Source: Rhodothermaceae bacterium (GTDB lineage: Bacteria > Bacteroidota > Rhodothermia > Rhodothermales > Rubricoccaceae). Taken from it: 6,720 nt of DNA. Made by a program: the position numbers and the translations under genes. The stretch lies in NCBI GenBank assembly GCA_013003465.1, contig JABDIZ010000267.1, positions 1-6,720 of the forward strand. Direction: 5' to 3'. Under the pieces are notes generated by a model. That model was not told the origin of the DNA. It did not search any database and was given only the letters and a program-made list of their open reading frames with translations. Shown piece after piece: positions 1-6,260 of the stretch (within the stretch, counting starts at the first letter, position 1; the number at the start of each line of letters is the position of its first letter).

Positions 1-413
1 AGCCCATACCCATCGTCCGTGCACATCCGAAGTCGCTTGAGTCCGTAGTCGGGTCCGGAAAGCGTCGAGGTGTCGAGCCGCTCGTAGATGGCGATGGTGC
101 CGCCGGGGCAATCACTGCGCTGCCGGCTGTGGACGCGGCTGCCGGGTGGGGGGGCCGAGACGGCGCAAGGCTCGCGGTTCACGAAGCCGAACTCCAGCGT
201 CGCGAAATGCTGGTGGAGCGTGCCTGCCGACGCAGTGAGCAGCCACTCGTAGTCGGTGCAGCGATCGAGGCCGCAATCGGTCCCACTCAGGGCGGCGGTA
301 ACGGTGTCACCGTTCGGGTCGAAGACCGTTTCGCCAATTTGAGCAGAGGCAGGAAGAGACCACAAAAGGAAGAGGCTGGCTCCGAGTAACCGGATGCGTG
401 CGAGAGAAAGCAT
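1..413 (-). CDS. Secreted protein of unknown function, N-terminal part (cut by window edge)
   Basis: An open frame runs from an ATG at 413 leftwards off the window: 137 complete codons without a stop. It starts with a clear Sec signal peptide: a short basic start (Arg6, Arg8), a hydrophobic run (residues 9-20) and a likely signal peptidase I site after PASA (residues 21-24), giving a mature start at QIGE. There is no lipobox, so the product should be periplasmic, outer-membrane or secreted. The visible mature part has five cysteines (47, 52, 83, 102, 131), which suggests disulfides in an extracytoplasmic protein. I recognise no catalytic motif or family. The start is supported by a GGAG Shine-Dalgarno six bases upstream and by the signal peptide beginning exactly there. 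Codon use is less GC-biased at third positions than in valS (CTT, TCT, TTA, CTT, TTG near the start). It is divergent from valS. The gene is near certain; its function is unknown. Confidence 0.85.
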   Translation of the reverse strand, partial: MLSLARIRLLGASLFLLWSLPASAQIGETVFDPNGDTVTAALSGTDCGLDRCTDYEWLLTASAGTLHQHFATLEFGFVNREPCAVSAPPPGSRVHSRQRSDCPGGTIAIYERLDTSTLSGPDYGLKRLRMCTDDGYG

Positions 414-419
414 GGGAAG

Positions 420-423
420 CTCC
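420..423 (-). promoter_or_regulatory. Shine-Dalgarno GGAG for the minus-strand secreted protein
   Basis: On the minus strand GGAG lies six bases before the ATG at 413, which is good spacing. It is the clearest Shine-Dalgarno-like site in the window and decides the start of that gene. The other genes here have weak or no such site. Confidence 0.6.
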
Positions 424-546
424 GAGTAGTGAGAGGGCATCAGCCGTTCATGCGTTGCGAGCCGCGGACAGAGGTCACGCCCGATGCTTCACGGTGGCTT
501 CGTGGCCGTACGCCGTAGCTTTCCGGTTCCATCTGGGCAGCCCGCT

Positions 547-3249
547 ATGACTGAGACGACCGCCGTGAAATCCACCGCCTACGACCCCTCGCAGATCGAG
601 GCCCGCTGGTACGCCTACTGGGAAACGAACGGCTTCTTCCGCGCCGACGCGGACTCGGGTAAGCCCCCGTTCGTCATCCCGATGCCGCCGCCGAACGTGA
701 CGGGGCGTCTCCACATGGGGCACGCCCTTCAGGACTCGGTGCAAGATGCGCTCATCCGCATGCGCCGGATGCAAGGCTTCGAGGTGCTCTGGATTCCGGG
801 GATGGACCACGCGGGTATCGCCACGCAGAACGTCGTCGAGCGGAAGCTGCGCGAGGAGGAAGGGCTGGAGCGCAAGCAGATGGGCCGCGAGGCCTTCATT
901 GAGCGCGTCTGGGACTGGAAAGAACAGTATGGCGACATCATCCTCGACCAGAAAAAGAAGCTGGGCGACTCTGCTGACTGGTCGCGCTCGCGCTTCACGA
1001 TGGACGAGGGGTTTTCGCGCGCGGTGCAAACGGTCTTTGTCATGCTCTTCGAGCAAGGGCTGATCTACCGGGGGAACTACCTGGTCAACTGGGACCCCGA
1101 CAACATGACGGCCATCTCCGACGAGGAGGTGGACAACGTCGAGCGCGACGGACACCTGTGGTGGATCCGCTACCCGCTGGCGTCGGGCGACGGCCACATC
1201 ACAATTGCCACGACGCGGCCGGAGACGATGCTCGCCGATACGGCCATTGCCGTCCACCCCGAGGACGAACGCTATGCGCCCCTCATCGGGCAGCAGGCCA
1301 TCCTTCCGCTGATGGAACGTCCCATCCCCATCATCGCCGACGACTACGTTCGGCCCGAGTTCGGCGCGGGCGCGCTCAAGGTCACGCCTGCCCACGACGC
1401 CAACGACTTCGAGATCGGCAAGCGGCACGGGCTGGAGGTCATCACCGCCATCGCGCCCGACGCGACGATCAACGAGGAAGGCGGCGCCTACGCTGGGCTC
1501 GACCGCTTCGTCGCGCGCAAGCGGATCGTCGCCGACCTCGACGCGCTGGGGCTCCTAGAGAAGGTCGAGGACTACAAGCACAGCGTTCCGATCTCCTCGC
1601 GGAGCAAGGCGCTCATCGAGCCGCTGATCTCGCGGCAGTGGTTCGTGAAAATGAAGCCGCTCGCCGAGCCTGCCCTCAATGCCGTCCGCGACGGCACCGT
1701 GACCTTCTACCCCGACCGCTGGAAGAACGAGTACTTCCGCTGGCTCGACGGCATCCGCGACTGGACCATCTCCCGTCAGCTCTGGTGGGGCCACCGCATC
1801 CCCGTCTGGTACTACACGACAGAAGGCGGCGAGATCGACGAGACGCGCGACTTCGTCGTCTCCGTCGATCAGCCCGAGCCGGGGATGGTGCAGGACGCCG
1901 ACGTGCTCGACACGTGGTTCTCGTCATGGCTGTGGCCCTTCGCCACGCTCGGCTGGCCCGAAGAGACCGACGATCTGGAAAAGTTCTACCCGAGCACGGT
2001 CCTCGTCTCCGGCTATGACATCCTGTTCTTCTGGATCGCCCGGATGATTATGGCCGGGCAGCACTTCACCGACCAGGTGCCCTACACCGACATCTTCATT
2101 ACGGGGATGATCAAGGACAAGCTCGGCCGCTGGATGAGCAAGTCCCTCGGCAACGGGATCGACCCGCTCGACATGATCGAGCAGTACGGCGCCGACGCCG
2201 TGCGCTTCTCGCTCGTGCTCCTCTGCGCGCAGGGCCAAGACATCAAGCTCGACCCCACCAAGTTTGAGATGGGGCGCAACTTCGCCAACAAGATCTGGAA
2301 CGCGTTCAACGTGTTCGGACGGTTTATGGAAGAGGGCAAGGGCTACCGCCGGACGCGGACGTTCGACGACCTCGACCTCGTGGAGCGGTGGATCCTGACG
2401 CGCCTCAACGAGACGATTCACGCCGTGGACGAGGCTGTGAGCCGCTACCGTCTTAATGAGGCCGTTGCCCTCATCTACGACCTCTTCTGGGGCGACTACT
2501 GCGACTGGTACCTCGAACTCATTAAGCCCGCCCCCGGCGAGGCGATGGACGACGAGACACTCGCGCTCGCCGTCGAGGTATATGAGCAGATGGTGCAGCT
2601 CCTGCACCCGTTCATGCCCTTCATCACCGAGGACCTGTGGCACCGCCTCCGCCCGCGCGCCGAGCGCGAGGCCTGTATCGTGGCCCCCTGGCCGACACCG
2701 GATGGTGCCGAGAAGTCTGCTGATGCAGAAGAGGCCTTCCAATTCGTTCAGGATGTGGTAGGTGCAATCCGGCAGATTCGTTCTCAGTACAATGTGCCGC
2801 CGGCGCAGAAGGTGACAGCAGTGATTCGGCGCACTGACGATGAGGCTTTGAAAGAATCGCCTGTTCAGCAAATCGCTAGAGGCATTCAGCTAGCCGGGCA
2901 ATATGCTAAGAGCGACGTGCACTGGTATATAACGCGCATGGCAAGACTGGAAGACGTATCCATTCAAGGAGGAGGGGAAAAGCCTAAAGCAAGTGCCGCT
3001 GCAGTAGTTGGGCAGGTTGAGGTGTTCGTGCCGCTGGCCGGGATGATCGACTTGAGCGTGGAGCGCGAGCGGCTGGAGAAGGAGATTGCGCAGAAGGCAG
3101 GCTTTCTCAAGAGCGTGGAGGGGAAGCTGCGCAACGAGAACTTTGTCAGCCGTGCACCCGCCGAGGTCGTGGAGAAGGAGCGGCAGAAGGCGGAGGACGC
3201 GAAAGCCGAGCTCGAGAAACTCCGCGCGAATCTTTCCGACCTCGGCTAA
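547..3249 (+). CDS. valS: Valyl-tRNA synthetase (ValRS), class I aminoacyl-tRNA synthetase
   Basis: Cytoplasmic enzyme that joins valine to tRNA-Val using ATP and removes mischarged threonine. The 900-residue product is slightly long for bacterial ValRS. Visible landmarks: PPPNVTGRLHMGHAL with the HIGH-type signature HMGH at 56-59; the CP1 editing domain with TTRPET (222-227) and the AHDANDFEIG segment (282 onward); RQLWWGHRIPVWY (410 onward); DVLDTWFSS (452-460); a KMSKS-type loop written WMSKS (529-533); an anticodon-binding helical domain at about 580-715; and a C-terminal coiled coil (about 835-900), the tRNA-binding arm typical of ValRS. I chose the ATG at 547 because known ValRS proteins have only a few residues before the YDPSQIEARWY-like start. 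An in-frame ATG at 484 with an upstream GAGG would add 21 residues and cannot be excluded. Residues about 719-823 are encoded by DNA of very different composition (see findings). The carbamoyltransferase starts 21 nt downstream. Confidence 0.98.
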   Translation: MTETTAVKSTAYDPSQIEARWYAYWETNGFFRADADSGKPPFVIPMPPPNVTGRLHMGHALQDSVQDALIRMRRMQGFEVLWIPGMDHAGIATQNVVERKLREEEGLERKQMGREAFIERVWDWKEQYGDIILDQKKKLGDSADWSRSRFTMDEGFSRAVQTVFVMLFEQGLIYRGNYLVNWDPDNMTAISDEEVDNVERDGHLWWIRYPLASGDGHITIATTRPETMLADTAIAVHPEDERYAPLIGQQAILPLMERPIPIIADDYVRPEFGAGALKVTPAHDANDFEIGKRHGLEVITAIAPDATINEEGGAYAGLDRFVARKRIVADLDALGLLEKVEDYKHSVPISSRSKALIEPLISRQWFVKMKPLAEPALNAVRDGTVTFYPDRWKNEYFRWLDGIRDWTISRQLWWGHRIPVWYYTTEGGEIDETRDFVVSVDQPEPGMVQDADVLDTWFSSWLWPFATLGWPEETDDLEKFYPSTVLVSGYDILFFWIARMIMAGQHFTDQVPYTDIFITGMIKDKLGRWMSKSLGNGIDPLDMIEQYGADAVRFSLVLLCAQGQDIKLDPTKFEMGRNFANKIWNAFNVFGRFMEEGKGYRRTRTFDDLDLVERWILTRLNETIHAVDEAVSRYRLNEAVALIYDLFWGDYCDWYLELIKPAPGEAMDDETLALAVEVYEQMVQLLHPFMPFITEDLWHRLRPRAEREACIVAPWPTPDGAEKSADAEEAFQFVQDVVGAIRQIRSQYNVPPAQKVTAVIRRTDDEALKESPVQQIARGIQLAGQYAKSDVHWYITRMARLEDVSIQGGGEKPKASAAAVVGQVEVFVPLAGMIDLSVERERLEKEIAQKAGFLKSVEGKLRNENFVSRAPAEVVEKERQKAEDAKAELEKLRANLSDLG
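2701..3015 (+). other. Compositionally foreign segment inside valS
   Basis: By direct count, 159 of 300 bases in 2701-3000 are G or C (53%), against 48 of 60 in the preceding line (2641-2700). In the 100 codons of 2701-3000, 49 end in G or C. By comparison 37 of 40 codons do so in 2581-2700 and 36 of 40 in 3031-3150. Codons otherwise rare in the gene cluster here (ATA, AGA, CTA, GTA, GGA, AAA, CAA). The frame is intact and the encoded protein still reads as ValRS linker, continuing into the standard VFVPLAGMIDL segment. The edges are fairly sharp, near 2700 and between about 3010 and 3030. An intragenic recombination tract is the most likely reading; a chimeric assembly or locally relaxed selection are alternatives. 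Confidence 0.75.
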
Positions 3250-3270
3250 CGAGGGCGACATTCGGCGCGC

Positions 3271-5079
3271 ATGACCATTCTCGGCCTTTCTTGCTGGTAC
3301 CACGACGCGGCGGCCTGCCTCGTGCAGGACGGACGCATCGTCGCGGCGGCCTCCGAGGAGCGCTTCACGCGGCAGAAACACGATCCCAACTTCCCTACAA
3401 ACGCCGTCGCCTACTGCCTAGCAGAAGGCGGCATCACGGCGGGCGATCTCGACCTCGTCGCCTTTTACGACAAGCCGTTTCTCAAATTCGAGCGGCTGCT
3501 GGAGAGCTACCTCGCCTACGCGCCGAAGGGCCTGCCATCCTTCCTCAAGGCGATGCCGCTCTGGCTCAAGAAAAAGCTCTGGATCCCCGACCTGATCCAG
3601 AAGGAACTCGGCGACGCCTTCGAGGGCACACTCCTCTTCCCTGAGCACCACGAGAGCCACGCCGCGAGTGCGTTTTTCCCCTCGCCGTTCGAGCGGGCGG
3701 CCATCCTCACCGTGGACGGGGTGGGGGAGTGGGCTACGACCTCGTGGGGCGTCGGCACGGGAAACCAACTCGACCTGAAGGCCGAGATCCACTTCCCGCA
3801 CTCGCTGGGGCTGCTCTACTCCGCGTTCACGTATTTCTGCGGCTTCAAGGTCAACTCCGGCGAGTACAAGCTGATGGGGCTGGCGCCCTACGGCGAGCCG
3901 CGCTACGTGGACACGATCCGTGAGCATCTGATTGATCTAAAGCCTGACGGTTCGTTCCGTCTGCACACGAAAGCCTTCGAGTACGTGGCAGGCTTGCGGA
4001 TGACGGGGCGGCGGTTCGAGGAACTGTTCGGCGGCCCGGCGCGGGAGGCAGAACGTCCACTCACGCAGCGCGAGATGGATCTGGCGCGGAGCGTCCAGGC
4101 CGTCACCGAGGAGGCAATGCTGCGGATGGCCCAGCATCTCCACGCCGAGACGGGCGAGACGGACCTCTGCCTCGCGGGCGGTGTGGCGCTCAATTGCGTC
4201 GCCAACGGACGGATTCTGCGCGAGGGCCCGTACGAGCGGCTGTGGATCCAACCCGCCGCGGGCGACGCGGGAGGGGCCGTCGGCGCGGCTCTGGTCGCGT
4301 GGCACACCTACCTCGGTAACGAGCGGGTGCCGCAAGCGGAGGATGCTATGCAAGGGTCGTATCTCGGCCCGGCGTTCACCGAGGCAGAGATCCAGGCCGC
4401 ACTAACGGCGGGCGGGCTGGATGCGGAGTATATCGGGCTCGATCACCTGCCTGAGCGCGTCGCCGCACTGCTCGCCCAGGGGCAGACGGTGGGGTGGTTC
4501 CAGGGCCGGATGGAGTTTGGGCCGCGTGCCCTCGGGCACCGCTCCATCCTCGCCGATGCGCGCGATCCGGCGGTGCAACGCCGTGTGAACCTCCAGATCA
4601 AATTCCGTGAAAGCTTCCGCCCGTTCGCGCCGAGCGTCCTTCGCGAGCAAACGGCAACGTATTTTGGGCTTGCAGCCGAGAGTCCGTACATGCTACTCGT
4701 CGCGCCGGTTCAGGGGGCTGAGATCGGCGGCGAGGGGTTGGAGCGGCTTGCGCAGATCGAATCCGCCGTGCCCGCCGTCACCCATGTGGATGGTTCGGCG
4801 CGCGTACAAACGGTCGGCGCGGACCGAAATCCGCTCTACCATCGTTTACTCCAGGCGTTCGAAGCGCGAACCGGGTGCCCTGTACTCGTGAACACGAGCT
4901 TCAACGTGCGGGGTGAGCCCATCGTGTGCACCCCGGCCGACGCGCTCCGCTGCTTCCTGAATACACATATGGACGCGCTCGCGCTCGGGCCGTACCTGCT
5001 ACTCAAAGACGCCATTCCTGGAGCCCGCGCGGCCGTGCTCTCCGCAGAGGAGGTCGCGGCGGCGTACGGCCTCGACTGA
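3271..5079 (+). CDS. O-carbamoyltransferase of the NodU/CmcH/TobZ family
   Basis: This family uses carbamoyl phosphate and ATP, through a carbamoyl-adenylate, to carbamoylate a hydroxyl group on a sugar, antibiotic or other small molecule; the acceptor here is unknown. The 602 residues match the usual length. The N-terminal ASKHA-like domain opens with MTILGLSCWYHDAAACLV and ASEERFTRQKHD. The metal site known from TobZ (His114, His118, Asp137, Asp338) is matched with identical spacing at the front: His126 and His130 in HHESHAA, Asp149 in TVDGVGEW, and Asp332 in GDAGGAVGAAL. The C-terminal YrdC-like domain shows MEFGPRALGHRSI (414-426), RESFRPFAPSVL (446-457) and NTSFNVRGEPIV (541-552). It looks fully active. 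The ATG is the natural start because conserved sequence begins at residue 2; there is no strong Shine-Dalgarno. It lies 21 nt after valS and 11 nt before the next gene, so it is probably in the same transcript. The SxtJ/DUF5989-type partners often seen beside such enzymes are absent. Confidence 0.93.
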   Translation: MTILGLSCWYHDAAACLVQDGRIVAAASEERFTRQKHDPNFPTNAVAYCLAEGGITAGDLDLVAFYDKPFLKFERLLESYLAYAPKGLPSFLKAMPLWLKKKLWIPDLIQKELGDAFEGTLLFPEHHESHAASAFFPSPFERAAILTVDGVGEWATTSWGVGTGNQLDLKAEIHFPHSLGLLYSAFTYFCGFKVNSGEYKLMGLAPYGEPRYVDTIREHLIDLKPDGSFRLHTKAFEYVAGLRMTGRRFEELFGGPAREAERPLTQREMDLARSVQAVTEEAMLRMAQHLHAETGETDLCLAGGVALNCVANGRILREGPYERLWIQPAAGDAGGAVGAALVAWHTYLGNERVPQAEDAMQGSYLGPAFTEAEIQAALTAGGLDAEYIGLDHLPERVAALLAQGQTVGWFQGRMEFGPRALGHRSILADARDPAVQRRVNLQIKFRESFRPFAPSVLREQTATYFGLAAESPYMLLVAPVQGAEIGGEGLERLAQIESAVPAVTHVDGSARVQTVGADRNPLYHRLLQAFEARTGCPVLVNTSFNVRGEPIVCTPADALRCFLNTHMDALALGPYLLLKDAIPGARAAVLSAEEVAAAYGLD

Positions 5080-5090
5080 CCCCCGCCCTC

Positions 5091-5501
5091 ATGTTGTGCC
5101 GTGTCGTTGCCCTCGTTGCGTTCCTTGCCGTCCCGCTAGCGGGATGCAGCACGGATGCCCCCGATTCCACGGAGCCGATCACCGGGCCAGACCCCGACGC
5201 CATCGGCGCCGTGTTGACCGACGAGGAGACGGCCACCGATACGGCGTCCATCGCCGTGGAGAACCTGCGCCTCGTGCGCGAGCCCGACGGGTCGCAGGTG
5301 GTGCGGGGGCTCGTCATCAACCGGGCCAACCGGGAGCGCAACGCGCAGGTCGTGATCGCGCTTTACGACGCCAGTAACCAGCGGATTGACGAAGTGCAGG
5401 TATCCGTAGAGGACATCGAAGCCGAGTCGCAGCAGGGCTTCAGCCGTGCACTAGACCGCGAGGCGGCGGGCGTGAGCGTACGCCGCATCATCGGCTACTA
5501 A
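5091..5501 (+). CDS. Small lipoprotein with an FxLYD/YcfL-like domain
   Basis: The 136-residue protein begins with a lipoprotein signal peptide: a hydrophobic stretch (residues 5-16) and a lipobox LAGC with Cys19 as the lipidated residue, followed by Ser. A low-complexity, acidic, Pro/Thr/Asp-rich linker (20-51) leads to one folded domain (about 52-134) with beta-strand character: IAVENLRLVREPDG, VVRGLVINRANRERNAQVV, then IALYDASNQRIDEVQVSV. The VxGxVxN...xALYD pattern is typical of FxLYD-type and YcfL-like domains, which are envelope-anchored beta-sandwich modules of mostly unknown role. The frame is open upstream into the carbamoyltransferase gene, but the ATG at 5091 is chosen because the signal peptide starts there and only 11 nt separate it from the preceding stop. 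There is no Shine-Dalgarno, so translation is probably coupled. Lipoprotein is near certain; the domain call is moderately sure; no function can be given. Confidence 0.85.
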   Translation: MLCRVVALVAFLAVPLAGCSTDAPDSTEPITGPDPDAIGAVLTDEETATDTASIAVENLRLVREPDGSQVVRGLVINRANRERNAQVVIALYDASNQRIDEVQVSVEDIEAESQQGFSRALDREAAGVSVRRIIGY

Positions 5502-5521
5502 CCTGCTCTTCAGGTACGCGG

Positions 5522-5555
5522 AAGCGCCGCCCGGCACGGAAACCGGACGGCGCTT
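5522..5555. terminator. Hairpin between convergent genes, probable bidirectional terminator
   Basis: Arms 5522-5534 and 5543-5555 pair over 13 positions with a single C/A mismatch (5530/5547), closing an 8-base loop CACGGAAA. It lies 21 nt after the stop of the plus-strand lipoprotein and 25 nt after the stop of the minus-strand lipoprotein, which is where a shared terminator belongs. Only two T residues close the stem on either strand, with no long U tract, so termination may be weak or assisted. Confidence 0.65.
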
Positions 5556-5579
5556 GGCGTGTGGTGGACTCCTTCTGGG

Positions 5580-5990
5580 TCAGGGAGCGATCGCGAGTTC
5601 CGCGTCGATGCCCGAGGACTGGATCGGGAACATGCCGGCCTCAGCCGCACGAATCTCGTCGCCCGAGAAGGGATCGCTCACTGCAATCAGGCTGTTGGTG
5701 CCATCGCTGTCGCGTTCCATCAGCACGAGGTAGTGCGCGCGGGTCGTGCCCGCCACGTCGCCACTCAGGCCCGGGACGGCATAGGGCAGCGAGCCATCAA
5801 ACGACTCGGCGTCCGAGCTGGCAATGGCACGGCCACCGGCGTCCTGAATCTCGACGTAGAGGTCGGTAGCGGCGGGCATGGCGTTGATCGTCACGCCAGC
5901 GATCCCGACGGTCTCGCCCGGGGAGCCGCCGACGAAGTCGCAGCCGGTGAGGAGTATCGCGCAGGCGGCGATAGCGAAGAACTTCTTCAT
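5580..5990 (-). CDS. Small lipoprotein, possibly with a C2-like beta domain
   Basis: The 136-residue product starts MKKFFAIAACAILLTGC: a basic N-terminus, a hydrophobic core and lipobox LTGC with Cys17 as the lipidated residue. Asp follows at +2, a residue that holds lipoproteins in the inner membrane in E. coli; the rule need not apply in this group. The mature part (about 25-136) has alternating hydrophobic strands: TVGIAGVTINAMP, DLYVEIQDAGGRAIASSD, AHYLVLMERDSDG and SLIAVSDPFSG. The pattern of an LYVEIQD strand, a central LP and a strand ending in an acidic DSD loop resembles C2-like or calcium-binding beta-sandwich domains. That is an impression only, without a diagnostic motif. The start is fixed by the signal peptide. 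No Shine-Dalgarno is visible; the bases before the ATG are C-rich. It is convergent with the FxLYD lipoprotein and divergent from the polyketide synthase-like gene. Lipoprotein is near certain; function unknown. Confidence 0.85.
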   Translation of the reverse strand: MKKFFAIAACAILLTGCDFVGGSPGETVGIAGVTINAMPAATDLYVEIQDAGGRAIASSDAESFDGSLPYAVPGLSGDVAGTTRAHYLVLMERDSDGTNSLIAVSDPFSGDEIRAAEAGMFPIQSSGIDAELAIAP

Positions 5991-6038
5991 GATCGTGTGG
6001 GGGGAGTGATTGGTAGGGGGGCCTTGCCGGTATCGGCA

Positions 6039-6061
6039 CCGCGGCCGCGGCTTTAAAGCCG
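6039..6061. repeat. Two overlapping perfect palindromes
   Basis: CCGCGGCCGCGG at 6039-6050 is a perfect 12-bp palindrome. It overlaps by three bases CGGCTTTAAAGCCG at 6048-6061, a perfect 14-bp palindrome. They lie 49-71 bp upstream of the minus-strand lipoprotein start, a plausible place for an operator. Function is inferred only from position and symmetry. Confidence 0.45.
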
Positions 6062-6175
6062 GGATCGGTCTTTTTCATGCGCGTGCGCTGAACCAACTCA
6101 GACGCAGTCAACCGGGGCCGGGAGCGCGTATGCGCTGCAGGCGGGCCCTATGTGGTGGAGCGCCGAAGGTAGCCG

Positions 6176-6203
6176 CTGAAAACCGCCTCAGAACGGTGTT
6201 CAG
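6176..6203. repeat. Inverted repeat, 10-bp arms
   Basis: CTGAAAACCG (6176-6185) and CGGTGTTCAG (6194-6203) are reverse complements with one mismatch, around an 8-base spacer. It could be a dimeric regulator site or an RNA stem; it lies about 130 bp before the polyketide synthase-like start. Confidence 0.4.
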
Positions 6204-6239
6204 GGAAGGAATGGACAATCCTCAGCCAGTCCTCAGGCT

Positions 6240-6260
6240 CCCCGGCGCACCTCGCCGGGG
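6240..6260 (+). terminator. GC-rich hairpin followed by T residues, possible terminator or attenuator
   Basis: CCCCGGCG (6240-6247) pairs perfectly with CGCCGGGG (6253-6260) around the loop CACCT. Four T residues follow at 6267-6270 after a 6-base gap. It sits 72 bp before the plus-strand start at 6333 with no gene upstream on the same strand. It would therefore be either a leader attenuator, the end of a short non-coding transcript, or a structure without a termination role. The gap before the T run weakens the terminator call. Confidence 0.35.

Noticed and set aside
129..389. Plus-strand open frame of 86 codons at the left end
   Set aside because: The minus strand here encodes a signal peptide and a continuous protein with a good Shine-Dalgarno; the plus frame has no such support.
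475..1428. Long open frame (317 codons) on the minus strand opposite valS
   Set aside because: It is the antisense of strongly conserved ValRS motifs, has the Arg/Val/His-rich make-up of GC-rich shadow frames and shows no domain.
1158..2018. Plus-strand open frame of 286 codons in another frame within valS
   Set aside because: Its product is almost wholly Arg/Ala/His repeats, typical of an out-of-frame reading of GC-rich DNA.
1924..2871. Open frame of 315 codons on the minus strand opposite valS
   Set aside because: Same reason: it mirrors conserved ValRS sequence and has no recognisable protein features.
4926..5090. Upstream in-frame extension of the FxLYD-like lipoprotein into the carbamoyltransferase gene
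   Set aside because: The lipoprotein signal peptide begins exactly at the ATG at 5091; the extension is an Arg-rich shadow of the carbamoyltransferase.
5559..6056. Plus-strand open frame of 165 codons opposite the minus-strand lipoprotein
   Set aside because: The minus strand has a clear lipobox and sensible composition; the plus frame has no features.
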